A DNA stretch of 64,000 bases from an uncultured Cryomorphaceae bacterium (GCA_937120475.1 CAKZJV010000007.1:636068-700067), one strand, 5' to 3'; positions 17,707-27,395 are shown, counted from the first letter of the stretch. The notes: a model not told the origin generated them from the sequence alone. Numbers and translations: made by a program.

Positions 17707-20685
17707 ATGAAAACCTCCGACACCTCCGAAAGAAGCCTCGAAGAACTGATTGAAGCGGACCTTTGCCGCCCGGCCGATGGTTACCAACCCTCCTACTCTA
17801 CCGATTACGATAAGGAGCTTTGCCTGATGCCGGAAAAGCTCACCGCCTTCATCCGCCAAAGCCAGCCGGAAAAATTTGAAAAGCTGCAGCAGAGGGGGAT
17901 GGATAAATTCCTGAAACGTGTAGCCAGTCAGGTCAAACAAAAAGGCATCGTAGAAGTGTTACGCAAAGGCGTTAAAGACCTGGACCTGCAGGTGCAGCTC
18001 TACTACAAGCGCCCGGCCTCCGGCCTTAGCACCCAGGTGAAAAAACTCTACCAGCACAACCTTTTTTCCGTTACCCGCCAACTCTATTACAGTGAGGCTA
18101 ACCAAAACTCGCTGGACATGGTGCTCTTCACCAACGGCCTGCCACTCATCACCATGGAGCTGAAAAACCGCTGGACCGGGCAAACTGTAAAAAACGCCAT
18201 AAAACAATACGAGCAGGACCGCAACCCTAAAGAGCCGCTCTTTGCCCTGGGGCGCTGCCTGGTACACTTTGCGCTGGACGATGAACTCATTTACATGACC
18301 ACCCACCTGCGCGGCCCTGGCAAAACCCATTTTTTACCCTTTAACCGGGGCCTCAGCGATGGTAATCCCGATCCGGACCTGCCGCAGGGAGCCGGCAATC
18401 CACCTCTTAGTGAAGGTACCACCACCGCCTACCTGTGGCGGGAAATACTGAGTCCGCCCAGCCTCAGTAACATACTGGAGAATTACGCCCAACTCCTAAG
18501 TGAAAAAGACGAAGACACCGGCCGGGTGAGCCACAAAATGATCTTTCCCCGTTATCACCAGTTAAAGGTGGTACAAAAAGCCCTGGCCCACGCCCAGGAA
18601 CATGGTACCGGGCAGCGTTACCTGGTGCAGCATTCAGCCGGTTCCGGTAAATCCAATTCCATTAGCTGGCTGGCCCATCAACTGGTGGGCCTGCACAAGC
18701 CTTCCGGCCGCAAACCGGTATTTGATACCATTATTGTGGTGACCGACCGCAGGGTGCTCGATACCCAGATCCGCAACAACATCCGGCAATTTGCCCAGGT
18801 CAAAGGCGTGGTGGAAGCCATTACCCAGGGCAGCAAACAATTGAAAACCGCCCTGGAAGACGGCAAAAAGATCATCATTACCACCGTACAGAAATTCCCG
18901 GAAATAGTGGAAGAGATCGGCAGCCTCGGTAAGCGTAACTTTGCCATTATTATTGACGAGGCCCACAGCAGCCAGAGTGGCGATACGGCCGCCAAAATGA
19001 ACATTACCCTCTCCGAAGAGCAATGGAATAAAGATGATGAACCTTCTACCGAAGATCTCATCAACGCCTTTATGGCGCAGCGTAAAATGCTGAAGAATGC
19101 CTCCTACTTTGCCTTTACGGCCACCCCCAAGGCCAAAACCCTGGAAACCTTTGGCAGCCGGCAAAGTGACGGCAGCTTTTGGCCCTTTCACCTCTACTCC
19201 ATGAAGCAGGCCATTGAAGAAGAGTTTATACTGGACGTTACCCAAAACTACACCACCTACAACAGCTTTTACCACCTCAACAAAGCCGTGGAAGATGACC
19301 CCTCCTTTGAGAGCAGCCAGGCCAAAAAGAAGCTACGCGCCTATGTAGAGAGCCACCCGCACTCTATCCGCGAAAAAGCGGAGGTGATGGTGGATCACTT
19401 TAACCGCGATGTGCAAAAGCTCATCCGCGGCAAGGCCAAAGCCATGGTGGTATGCCGTTCCATTAAAACCGCCATAGCCTACAAACGCGCCTTTGACGCT
19501 TATTTAAAGCAGATCAACTCGCCCCATAGGGCCCTGGTGGCCTTTTCCGGTAAAAAAACCGTGGACGAAAAAGAATACGATGAAAGCAGCCTAAACGGCT
19601 TTCCCGGTTCGGAGATTGCCAGCCGCTTTAAAAAGCAGGAAAACCGCTTTCTTATTGTAGCCAATAAATTCCAGACTGGTTTTGATCAGCCCCTGCTGCA
19701 CACCATGTACGTGGATAAAAAACTGCGGGGGGTACAGGCCGTGCAAACCCTTTCACGCCTTAACCGGGCCTATAAACCCCATAAGCAGGACACTTTTGTG
19801 CTGGACTTTTACAACGATGCCCAGGATATTAAAGAGGCCTTTCAGCCCTATTATACCGCTACCCTGCTCAGTGAAGAAACCGATCCCAACCGCCTCAACG
19901 ATCTGCAGGACGCTTTGGACAACAGCCAGGTATATACCTCTGAAGAGGTGCATAATTTCACGGACTTATACTTTAACAATGCCGGCCGGGAGGAACTGGA
20001 AGGTTTATTGAAACCGGTGCTATTGACCTTTAAAAATGATCTTTCCGAAGAGGAAAAAGGCAACTTCCTCAGCAATGCCCGTAATTTTAACCGCTCCTAC
20101 GCCTTCCTCTCCAAGTTGCTGGACTTCCGGAATGCCTATTGGGAGCGCCTGTACTGGTTCCTCAAACTTTTGCTTCCCAAGCTGTCGCTGGACACACGGG
20201 AAGACCTGGCCAAAGGATTGCTGCAGGCCATTGAAATGGACAGCTACCGCCTCACCCGGCAGTCTACCCAAAATATAGTGATGGACAACGAAGCCACCGC
20301 CATTGATCCCGCCCAGGCCGGTACCGGAGGCCTGGCCCCGGAACCCCAAATGGAAGAGCTCTCCCGCATCATCCGGGAGTTTAACGACCGTTTTGGCATT
20401 GATGATTGGACGCAGGACGATAAAGTAAAAAACTACCTCTTTCAGCAACTGCCGCAGGAAATGGAGCAGGATGAGGCCACCACCCGCGCCATCCGCAACT
20501 CCGACCGGCAGAACGCCCGCATTACCTCTGATAAAAAGGTGGAAGAACTGATGCAGGACGTCATATTCCAGTTTACGGACCTTTACAAGCACTTTACCGA
20601 TGACCCCGACTTTAAACGGCAGTACCAGGCCTTCATCTTTGAAAAGCTGTGGCAAAAAGCCCGGGGCGATGCCCACCAACCCTAA
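17707..20685 (+). CDS. hsdR: Type I restriction endonuclease subunit R
   Basis: HsdR is the ATP-driven DNA translocase and nuclease of the type I complex. In the 992-residue product the N-terminal PD-(D/E)XK nuclease has D137 and E151-L-K153 (in SLDMVLF and ITMELKNRW). The superfamily 2 helicase part has Walker A HSAGSGKS (around 313), the DEAH box IIDEAHSSQSG and motif III FTATP, followed by the second RecA-like domain with QTGFDQP and QTLSRLNR. The C-terminal helical domain that docks on HsdM ends the protein. All key residues appear intact, so the restriction enzyme is probably active. A 32-bp gap separates it from the HEPN gene. Confidence 0.96.
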   Translation: MKTSDTSERSLEELIEADLCRPADGYQPSYSTDYDKELCLMPEKLTAFIRQSQPEKFEKLQQRGMDKFLKRVASQVKQKGIVEVLRKGVKDLDLQVQLYYKRPASGLSTQVKKLYQHNLFSVTRQLYYSEANQNSLDMVLFTNGLPLITMELKNRWTGQTVKNAIKQYEQDRNPKEPLFALGRCLVHFALDDELIYMTTHLRGPGKTHFLPFNRGLSDGNPDPDLPQGAGNPPLSEGTTTAYLWREILSPPSLSNILENYAQLLSEKDEDTGRVSHKMIFPRYHQLKVVQKALAHAQEHGTGQRYLVQHSAGSGKSNSISWLAHQLVGLHKPSGRKPVFDTIIVVTDRRVLDTQIRNNIRQFAQVKGVVEAITQGSKQLKTALEDGKKIIITTVQKFPEIVEEIGSLGKRNFAIIIDEAHSSQSGDTAAKMNITLSEEQWNKDDEPSTEDLINAFMAQRKMLKNASYFAFTATPKAKTLETFGSRQSDGSFWPFHLYSMKQAIEEEFILDVTQNYTTYNSFYHLNKAVEDDPSFESSQAKKKLRAYVESHPHSIREKAEVMVDHFNRDVQKLIRGKAKAMVVCRSIKTAIAYKRAFDAYLKQINSPHRALVAFSGKKTVDEKEYDESSLNGFPGSEIASRFKKQENRFLIVANKFQTGFDQPLLHTMYVDKKLRGVQAVQTLSRLNRAYKPHKQDTFVLDFYNDAQDIKEAFQPYYTATLLSEETDPNRLNDLQDALDNSQVYTSEEVHNFTDLYFNNAGREELEGLLKPVLLTFKNDLSEEEKGNFLSNARNFNRSYAFLSKLLDFRNAYWERLYWFLKLLLPKLSLDTREDLAKGLLQAIEMDSYRLTRQSTQNIVMDNEATAIDPAQAGTGGLAPEPQMEELSRIIREFNDRFGIDDWTQDDKVKNYLFQQLPQEMEQDEATTRAIRNSDRQNARITSDKKVEELMQDVIFQFTDLYKHFTDDPDFKRQYQAFIFEKLWQKARGDAHQP

Positions 20686-20696
20686 ACAAAACGGAT

Positions 20697-20715
20697 ACTA
20701 AACCAAATGTTTAGT
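20697..20715 (+). terminator. Weak hairpin after hsdR
   Basis: ACTAAAC and GTTTAGT can pair as a 7-bp stem around a 5-base loop, starting 11 bp after the hsdR stop. It is AT-rich and followed only by TTAAG, so as a terminator it would be weak. Confidence 0.35.
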
Positions 20716-20924
20716 TTAAGCGGAATAAGGGTAGATCGAAAGAGAAAAATATGCCCATTCTTTCAGGATTCCATTGATAGTCTGTTTATACATTAAAAGG
20801 GGAAACAGCCTGAGAAACTATATGTCACGTACCAACTAAGCTGAAATCTCTGTTGCCATTTCACCTTTTTCGAGTCATTCTCAAAACGTTTGAAATCCAT
20901 GAGTTACGACCGGTACTTAAAACC

Positions 20925-20950
20925 AGAACCCCGGCCAAAGCCGGGGTTCT
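20925..20950. repeat. Palindromic repeat, copy 1 (AGAACCCCGGC hairpin)
   Basis: Perfect 11-bp arms AGAACCCCGGC / GCCGGGGTTCT enclose a 4-base loop (CAAA). It lies 37 bp beyond the stop of the LruC gene. The same hairpin recurs at 23190-23213 on the other side of that gene. There is no convincing T-run on either side; on the minus strand a short T-rich stretch follows, so it could assist termination of the LruC gene. Confidence 0.7.
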
Positions 20951-20987
20951 ACTGCTTAAAGCAGCTAACCAACCAAACCTATGTATT

Positions 20988-22931
20988 TTACTCCACCTTA
21001 CTGAAATCCCGGTAATCACTGGTGGCTTTGGAATACCAATCTTTGTACTGTGCACCATTGGAGTTTACCCAGGCATCAAAGTGTTTGTAAGCTTCACGAA
21101 TACTGATCTTTTCCCGCAGGTGCCTGTAAGGGGTATTAATCTCTATGGCCCAGGGGTAACCTACTTCCGAACGGTAGTAAGTACCGGTACCCGGGTTACT
21201 CACATCACTGCCCTGACCCAGTAACTTCAAGTTGGCCCGTTCCGTAGGTTTGCGATCGGTTAAATGCACCTCTTGGCTGCGTTTACCATCTGTAAAAATA
21301 AAAGGGTTCAACCCGATTTGATGATACAGGCTAAAGTTATAGGGCTGGTTGAGTTGCACCCGTAATACCAGCGTGTCGTGCAGGTTTTCAAAAGCATTGT
21401 CAAAAGCCATAACCACCGCCTTTTGCTGTCCATTCTCCAAGCCATTGCTCAATAGGTTTACCCAACCCTCAGTAATATTGCTGCCACTAGCTGAACTTAC
21501 CTGACTGGCATCAAAAGGAAACTCAAAGCCAAAGCCATTTTTAAAGGAGGCCCCGATGTGTTTAACGTATAGTTTAATCTCCAGTTCCCAGATAAAGTTA
21601 GTGGCCGAAGTCACGTATTTGTACTGTACATCCAGTACCAGATCGTTAAAATCATAATCCCCGGTATTGGGCCACAGGTCTTCAAAGGCCAGGCTGGAAA
21701 AATTATGTGCATCGGGGTAATACTGGTCAAAGGCGCGATCCGGATCCCGGGGATATTCATCGGTAAGATCATCCACCCCATCGCCATCCGCATCGTTATT
21801 GGTAATGCTGATGGTAGTCAGGTTTTGTTTATTGATGGCCTGTATGGGGTTGCTGCTTATGTAAAAGATAGCATCGTTAAAATCATTGTCGCAACCTCCG
21901 GCATCGCGCTGTATGTCTTCAAAGCCGATGAGCACCAGGTCGCGATTAGGATGATACAACTGTACGTGGTGCTGCCTTAGGTTGGCAGAAGGTTCCGGGT
22001 TGAAAGCCGTTTCGGAATAAAACTTCAGTTTATTTACATCTACCGTTTGCTGAGCCGGATTATAGGCATTTTGAAACAATACCCAGCCAATACTGGTGCC
22101 GGCCGGAAAACTTCCCAGGTGCACCTTATCACCGCTTTGTAAGCCTCCTCCCGACCAACGAAAGGAAGTATTGGGGAAAATAATGCGGGTGGTGTCGATC
22201 TCCGCCACGGAAGCCGGTGGATTGGCGGTAGGATACGTATAATAACCTAAAACATTTTTGTAGCCGGCACCTTCATGCACAAAGGTGATCCACACATCGC
22301 AAAGTTGGGTAAGGTGTAGGTTCACATCGCCCGTATTACTCAGGTACCGGGCGTTGTAGGTAGGCACCGGGTATTGCTCGGGTAAGGCGGTATTGATATC
22401 GCTCAGCAGACTGGCATCTACCTGGTCGGCTACGGTAAAATAGCCGGGAACGCCCTGCGCATCGTAATCGCCCATGAATTGATACACTCCTCCCTGACGG
22501 TCGGTTAATACCGTTAATGACGATTTTCGCTTGGCCGAAGTACCCGGCAGAGGCTCATTCAGGTCCAGGAAAGCACGATTCCCATTCACCGGGATCTCGA
22601 TATCACCGGGGAACCCCGTGTAGGTAGATACCATATATATGCTTTCCCGAGCAGTAGCCAGGTGGTAATCTGCGCTGAATTGCCCGGAAGCATCCAGTAT
22701 CCCCTTGCCGAAGAGGTTCCCGTCTTTTTCGGTATATAGCTCAAAGGTGGCACCAGCCATAGCAGGGCTCCCTTCCAAAGTGAGGTTCACCGTATGGGAA
22801 GTATTAAATGTAAACGAGGTTGCAGGTACATCGTCCATCGAATGCGTGAGATCTTTAGTACAGGAAATACCGAGTAAGATAAGCAGTGGAAGTATTAATA
22901 AAAATAGGTCAACTCTCTGTTTCATAACCAT
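20988..22931 (-). CDS. LruC-domain surface lipoprotein
   Basis: The 647-residue product begins with a lipoprotein signal (LILLGISC, Cys at ~24, in SCTKD). Residues ~40-130 look like an Ig-like beta domain; the middle part contains an LruC-like segment with the acidic motif GCDNDFNDAIF, then a calcium-binding-type stretch DADGDGVDDLTDEYP, and the C-terminal domain contains a second acidic motif GDYDFNDLVLD typical of LruC/DUF4842 proteins. It is probably anchored in the outer membrane and exposed. Two ATGs are possible (MVMK); the third codon ATG at 22925 may be used. Upstream is a TACTTTTG promoter element. It is monocistronic and flanked by two copies of one palindrome. Confidence 0.85.
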   Translation of the reverse strand: MVMKQRVDLFLLILPLLILLGISCTKDLTHSMDDVPATSFTFNTSHTVNLTLEGSPAMAGATFELYTEKDGNLFGKGILDASGQFSADYHLATARESIYMVSTYTGFPGDIEIPVNGNRAFLDLNEPLPGTSAKRKSSLTVLTDRQGGVYQFMGDYDAQGVPGYFTVADQVDASLLSDINTALPEQYPVPTYNARYLSNTGDVNLHLTQLCDVWITFVHEGAGYKNVLGYYTYPTANPPASVAEIDTTRIIFPNTSFRWSGGGLQSGDKVHLGSFPAGTSIGWVLFQNAYNPAQQTVDVNKLKFYSETAFNPEPSANLRQHHVQLYHPNRDLVLIGFEDIQRDAGGCDNDFNDAIFYISSNPIQAINKQNLTTISITNNDADGDGVDDLTDEYPRDPDRAFDQYYPDAHNFSSLAFEDLWPNTGDYDFNDLVLDVQYKYVTSATNFIWELEIKLYVKHIGASFKNGFGFEFPFDASQVSSASGSNITEGWVNLLSNGLENGQQKAVVMAFDNAFENLHDTLVLRVQLNQPYNFSLYHQIGLNPFIFTDGKRSQEVHLTDRKPTERANLKLLGQGSDVSNPGTGTYYRSEVGYPWAIEINTPYRHLREKISIREAYKHFDAWVNSNGAQYKDWYSKATSDYRDFSKVE

Positions 22932-22946
22932 TTATTTTTGTTGTTC

Positions 22947-22954
22947 CAAAAGTA
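22947..22954 (-). promoter_or_regulatory. Bacteroidota -7 promoter element for the LruC gene
   Basis: On the minus strand the sequence TACTTTTG matches the TAnnTTTG element 15 bp upstream of the first ATG. A -33 TTG at the right distance is not evident. The same octamer precedes the small gene at 23299-23385. Confidence 0.5.
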
Positions 22955-23189
22955 TATTGAAAGACGATTTTACCTTTGGATTTTCGCTAAAAGAAAAAAT
23001 AGCTGCGATGGATGGTAGGTTTTAGCAGATAAATTGTATATCTGATTTCGGATAAAAACAATTTGAAATCTCCCGAAATATTACGGGTTCAGGCACTTTG
23101 ATTTTGCTGGTGGGTCTTAAAGGAAGTTACTTCGGCAGGCTGCGCAATCGCCAAAGCATAATGCACCAGCGATCAGATACCTGGAACTA

Positions 23190-23213
23190 GAACCCCGGCC
23201 GAAGCCGGGGTTC
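23190..23213. repeat. Palindromic repeat, copy 2 (GAACCCCGGC hairpin)
   Basis: Perfect 10-bp arms GAACCCCGGC / GCCGGGGTTC enclose CGAA. It differs from copy 1 at 20925-20950 only in the loop and the outermost pair. The two copies bracket the LruC gene and its promoter. Confidence 0.7.
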
Positions 23214-23298
23214 ACCTGGTCAAAAATACACGCAGCCAGGCCGCGTGTATGCCTTACACTACTACTCTGCAAAAACAATTATTAATGATTCGCTTGCC

Positions 23299-23385
23299 TT
23301 AAACTCCGCTGTTCCTGGTGATTTCAAGGATGAAAAGAAATGCAATTATCAAAAAGAAAAGTGCTACTCTACCTTTCATAACCAT
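23299..23385 (-). CDS. Small single-helix membrane peptide (28 aa)
   Basis: A 28-codon frame (or 26 codons from the second ATG at 23379) encodes a lysine/arginine start followed by a hydrophobic helix VALFFLIIAFLFILEI and a short polar tail. It shares the start context ATGGTTATGAAA with the LruC gene, and both have the promoter octamer TACTTTTG just upstream (here 23404-23411). That promoter match is the main reason to believe it is expressed. Function unknown. Confidence 0.45.
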   Translation of the reverse strand: MVMKGRVALFFLIIAFLFILEITRNSGV

Positions 23386-23403
23386 TGGTTTTAATGGATA
23401 GGT

Positions 23404-23411
23404 CAAAAGTA
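23404..23411 (-). promoter_or_regulatory. -7 promoter element for the 28-aa peptide
   Basis: TACTTTTG on the minus strand matches TAnnTTTG, 18 bp upstream of the first possible ATG (23385). Identical to the octamer before the LruC gene. Confidence 0.45.
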
Positions 23412-23675
23412 GCCCCGGTTGTAAGGAGTCATATAATTTTTCGGTGGGTAGCTACATCGGAAAGGTGGATGGAAGGATTGGTTCGGTGAATTGAAGACAG
23501 GGAGTAAAATATTCAATACTACGGTATTGACGGCTTGCTTCGAGGCTCTGCGATTACCGAATGATCTTCTGATCGTATTTTACTAAAAAGACAATGTAAG
23601 CTATCAGAAATACATCCGATTATCCATTATTGCAACCACATATTAGGTTTTAAAGTCATTAGCTAAACAAAATGA

Positions 23676-26183
23676 TTAGCTTTCCTTTTCCAGGTTGGCA
23701 ATAACTTCTTCCCATTCTGTAACCATCAGTTCCACCTTTTCAATGGGTTCCTGTAACTCAGGTGGCATTTTCTGTAGTTCTTTATCATGGTTACCCATTT
23801 TCTGTAAAACCAGGTAGTAGATAGCCGGAAAACGTTGCTGAAGTTCCGGCTCCCGAAGAAAATTAGTGTGGAGGTAGGAATACTGTTTTTTTGCCAAAAA
23901 GAGAGATAGAATACTTACCAAATCTGAAATAATATCATCTTTTACTTGATCAAAAACAATGTTCATATAACCAAAGGCAAGAGGATATTCATCGGCTAAA
24001 ATTAAACTGGTGATTACACCATCCAAACGAACTGGCCAAAACGTAAATTCGTATAAGGTGTCAAATAAATTTTCTGGAGCAATATGTGACAGTTCTTTTA
24101 TTTCTGTTACTAATTCTACGAGCTCTTTATATTTTACTGTTTCATCAGCTAAATATGATAGTGCAAGAAAAAAAATAGCCGCAGAATTTCCTTTTAAAAA
24201 AGCCTCACTAAACAATTCCCTGGCCTGTGAAAAATTTCCCCTAGTCAGTAAATAATAACCATAGTCACATAAAGCTTTAGTTCTATTGACTTCAAGAGCT
24301 TTCTGGTAATATTTTTCAGATTTTACTTCATCTTTAAAACTTAAGAAGTTAGCCAATTTTAAAATTGCTGTAGAGTCTCCTGCCTCATGGGCTTTGAGAA
24401 ATTGATTTTCTGCTTTAACCCATTCATTTTTTCTTATATAAATTCTTCCCAAGGAAGTTAAGGCATGTAAATTTTTATTCTCTTCCCAATCCATAAGAAA
24501 ATAACGTTCGGCATTCGAGTATTTATCCTGAGCTTCATAAATTGCACCAATTAAGAAATAGAGATTATCCGCTCCATAAGTAGTAGCTTTCAACCAATAT
24601 GATTCAGCCAATTCATATTTTTCTAAGTCAAAAGCTAAAAAACCCATGTACTGATTAATATATCGTTGAGTAAGAGAGTCTGACTTTGCTTGTTCAATAA
24701 GAGACTGTAAGTGATCGTAATTCCAAGGCCCTACTCTATTTATTCCTACCTTAATATCCCCAAGTTCACTTTTAATCTTATCAAACCTCTGATTATTAAG
24801 ATATTTATGGATTGAGTTTATGAGTCTCTCCGAATCCGAAGGAAGCATATTTATTACGCCCTTATACTTTCTCATTTTACCAATTAGTTCATCACGCTGT
24901 TTCACATCTATTAAATTGGATGAAGCCAAGGCTTGTGACATCAAAATAGCATGATCTGGCTTTAACGTTCCAGCTTCAATACCTTCCATATGTTTACGTA
25001 AACGGTATTTAAACTCCCGTTTAGTATACAGGGTTTCAATAAAGCTGCTCAACCATTTAGCCTTAAGTTGGTAGCGCCTGGGGGCCTGGGTCATCAGGTA
25101 CCAAATGTTGAAAAAGCGCTCTTCAATGCGGTATAAATGGTTTTTAGTATCCGTAGGTATTTTTTCAATGATGCCGTTCTTTTGCAGCTTATTGAGAAAC
25201 GAAGAAACGGTTTTGCTGGCTAAGCCCAACTCTTTGGCTATTTCCCCGCTGCTCATAGCCTCCCATCTCAAAGCCATAACGTGCACAATGGGCTGCTCCT
25301 GTTTGGAAAGGCTTTGTACCCGTTGAATATAGAGTTCGTTTACCCGGTCCATCAGTAGTTTGAGGTCTTCCACCGAGCCACCCTCGGAATCATCCATCAG
25401 TACCTCAAAAAAAGTGACCAGGGTACGGGGTACACCCCCACAAAGGATACGAATGTTGTCCACCCGCTCCGGTTGAGTTTCCAATATTGAAATCACACCG
25501 TTAGCTTGATGCTTTTTAGCCAGGTGCATTAACAGGTCGTTGGTCTCCTCGCGGTTGAGCTTTTGCAGCTTAATGTTTTTAAAGAACTCGAAGAATGGAG
25601 CTTTATAATCCCCGGTATTTTTACCTATAAAGCGTGCTGAGCCCGCCACTATGCGAATACAATTACTGGTGATCAGTATTTCACGCAAGCGTTGGTGTTC
25701 CTTTTTTTCAAAACGTTCCAGTATCTGGAAGAAATTATCAATGAAGACCACCGCCACCACATCCTGAGCCTTCAGGTTCCTTTCCAGTTCTTCAAAAAGT
25801 GCATCCGAGCCTTTCTCTTTCCTGTCTTCCAGTTTGTCCACCAGGTCTTCAAAGCGTTCATCTTCTTCCAGGTATTCCGCCACACGTTCCCAAAGTATCG
25901 CCAAACCGGTAATCCCGAATTCTTCCTCATTAAATTTACAAGGCACATAATGCTTTCGCAGTTTGGGGTCATTCTGTAATTCATAGGTCAGGCGAAACAT
26001 CAGCGTGGTTTTCCCCATCCCCCGTTTGGCCTCTATTAAAAAATGCTGAGAGGGTTCATTGGTCTGGTCTTCGGCAATCTCGTCCAATAACTTATCATAA
26101 ATATCATTACGGATCACAAAATCCTGGATCAGTTCTGTTCTGTCTTTATGTTGGGGGCGGTATAAATATTCTGCACGGGCCAT
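23676..26183 (-). CDS. AAA/STAND-like ATPase with wHTH and TPR-like repeats
   Basis: The 835-residue protein has a P-loop near the start (A52-KRGMG-K58-T59; the usual first Gly is Ala) and a Walker B strand VVAVVFIDNFF in which the expected catalytic Glu after Asp is Asn. A winged helix-turn-helix lies around 305-345 (SGEIAKELGLASKTVSSFL). From ~480 to ~760 the sequence is a series of ~35-residue helical repeats (AESYWLKATTYGADN, AERYFLMDWEENKN, AENQFLKAHEAGDS), TPR/Sel1-like. This order, NTPase - wHTH - repeat sensor, is that of STAND regulators and defence ATPases. It is the second gene of an operon with the smaller ATPase, 11 bp downstream of it. Confidence 0.82.
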   Translation of the reverse strand: MARAEYLYRPQHKDRTELIQDFVIRNDIYDKLLDEIAEDQTNEPSQHFLIEAKRGMGKTTLMFRLTYELQNDPKLRKHYVPCKFNEEEFGITGLAILWERVAEYLEEDERFEDLVDKLEDRKEKGSDALFEELERNLKAQDVVAVVFIDNFFQILERFEKKEHQRLREILITSNCIRIVAGSARFIGKNTGDYKAPFFEFFKNIKLQKLNREETNDLLMHLAKKHQANGVISILETQPERVDNIRILCGGVPRTLVTFFEVLMDDSEGGSVEDLKLLMDRVNELYIQRVQSLSKQEQPIVHVMALRWEAMSSGEIAKELGLASKTVSSFLNKLQKNGIIEKIPTDTKNHLYRIEERFFNIWYLMTQAPRRYQLKAKWLSSFIETLYTKREFKYRLRKHMEGIEAGTLKPDHAILMSQALASSNLIDVKQRDELIGKMRKYKGVINMLPSDSERLINSIHKYLNNQRFDKIKSELGDIKVGINRVGPWNYDHLQSLIEQAKSDSLTQRYINQYMGFLAFDLEKYELAESYWLKATTYGADNLYFLIGAIYEAQDKYSNAERYFLMDWEENKNLHALTSLGRIYIRKNEWVKAENQFLKAHEAGDSTAILKLANFLSFKDEVKSEKYYQKALEVNRTKALCDYGYYLLTRGNFSQARELFSEAFLKGNSAAIFFLALSYLADETVKYKELVELVTEIKELSHIAPENLFDTLYEFTFWPVRLDGVITSLILADEYPLAFGYMNIVFDQVKDDIISDLVSILSLFLAKKQYSYLHTNFLREPELQQRFPAIYYLVLQKMGNHDKELQKMPPELQEPIEKVELMVTEWEEVIANLEKES

Positions 26184-26194
26184 ACTCTATATTC

Positions 26195-27373
26195 TTAGGT
26201 TAATGCTTTTTTCCACCAGGCAGCTAATAGTGGTGAGGTAAAATGGTAATCTTTTCCTTCGTTATCTGAAGTGATATAACCATCGTTCTCCAGTACATCA
26301 ATAAGCCGGTGATAGTCATGGAGTAGATCACGCGCATCAGCGATGTTCACTATTTCGGCTTTGGATATTTCACCTTTAACGGCTGCATTGTTCAACACAT
26401 CCATAATGAAGCTGTATTCATCTCCTTTGAAAGATCGCCTCAGGCGCGAGAACCAATCCTCAAAATAGTTACGCTTATCCAGGCTTGCGTTAAAGGCCTG
26501 GTCAATCATCTTGTTAGTAATTACTATAGGTTTATCGCTTTCCATCGGCAAGAGGTCGTCACATCCTTCTAAAATTAATTGCACATAAAAAGGCAGCACC
26601 CATTGAAGTTTTTCGATCATATAATCAATTGCCTGTTCAGGAAAATCCACACCCGTGCCTTCCGTTAGCTGTTGCACCAGCGCTTTGGTTTCAAAATCGC
26701 GATACGATTTCATGCGAAAGGGGTTAATATCATTGATGGTCCGTGTGAGATTAATGTTTCCCACTACATTACCAAGACCAATAGAACCTGCGTAAACAAA
26801 TTGTAGCCTACCATTGGTCTCCGGCATTTGTCTTAATTCACGGTTAAGGCTCAGGAATTCCCGGGCTGCAGCCAGATCCTGATCTTCCAGTATGTTTTGA
26901 ATGGTTTGAGCATATTCATCAATCAGCACCAGGTAAGTCTGGTCTGGTTCCAACTTTTTGCAGAGGCTTATGATCTCTTCGTAATAATTGGCCCTTTGAC
27001 TTTCAAACTCAATATTCTGAAGACCTGCGGATTTGATTCCTCGGTCTGAAAACAGTCTTTTGACAGCTTCTGTAATACGACCCTTTTGATCGAGTTCCTT
27101 TACCAGGCTTTCGTAAATACGCTTGAAAAAACTGTTCTGATCGTTAACTGCCTCCGTAATTTCATAGATGGCGGTATAACTGTTTCTCGGGTTTTCCCGG
27201 AGATCCATTAGTATAGAAGTCTTACCAACTCTACGCGGAGCTGAAAGTAAAATATGTTCTCCCGCTTCTATACGATCCCAAAGATTGTTAAGCTCATCTT
27301 TCCGCCTATAGTAGTACCTCCCTTTTACCCAATTACCGGTTTTAGTAATGATACGTTTTCGCTGAAATTCCAT
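26195..27373 (-). CDS. AAA ATPase with C-terminal winged helix
   Basis: The 392-residue product has a P-loop A45-PRRVG-K51-T52 and a Walker B LVLIDEYAQT, both in the style of archaeal-type and STAND-related ATPases (first Gly of the P-loop replaced by Ala, as in its neighbour). The C-terminal ~90 residues look like a winged helix (GEISKAEIVNIADARDLLHDYHRLIDVLENDGYI is the helix pair and wing region). It is the promoter-proximal gene of a two-gene operon. Its start at 27373 lies only 2 bp from an operator-like palindrome, so it may be autoregulated by its own winged helix or by the partner. Confidence 0.82.
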   Translation of the reverse strand: MEFQRKRIITKTGNWVKGRYYYRRKDELNNLWDRIEAGEHILLSAPRRVGKTSILMDLRENPRNSYTAIYEITEAVNDQNSFFKRIYESLVKELDQKGRITEAVKRLFSDRGIKSAGLQNIEFESQRANYYEEIISLCKKLEPDQTYLVLIDEYAQTIQNILEDQDLAAAREFLSLNRELRQMPETNGRLQFVYAGSIGLGNVVGNINLTRTINDINPFRMKSYRDFETKALVQQLTEGTGVDFPEQAIDYMIEKLQWVLPFYVQLILEGCDDLLPMESDKPIVITNKMIDQAFNASLDKRNYFEDWFSRLRRSFKGDEYSFIMDVLNNAAVKGEISKAEIVNIADARDLLHDYHRLIDVLENDGYITSDNEGKDYHFTSPLLAAWWKKALT

Positions 27374-27375
27374 TT

Positions 27376-27395
27376 TGACAAAATTATATTTGTCA
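27376..27395. promoter_or_regulatory. Operator-like palindrome 1
   Basis: Perfect inverted repeat TGACAAA-N6-TTTGTCA, 2 bp upstream of the ATPase start codon. It overlaps the -7 element and the expected transcription start. An identical repeat lies 27 bp upstream. Confidence 0.65.

Larger units (their letters stand above)
20686..20987. other. Intergenic region between convergent hsdR and LruC gene
   Basis: No gene is seen. The stretch holds a weak hairpin right after hsdR (ACTAAAC 20697-20703 with GTTTAGT 20709-20715) and a strong GC-rich palindrome at 20925-20950 close to the end of the convergent LruC gene. Confidence 0.6.
22955..23675. other. Intergenic region between LruC gene and ATPase operon
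   Basis: About 720 bp with only one small reading frame (23299-23385, minus strand, with its own promoter element) and the second palindrome copy (23190-23213). Nothing else is recognised; 23412-23675 appears empty. Confidence 0.5.
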
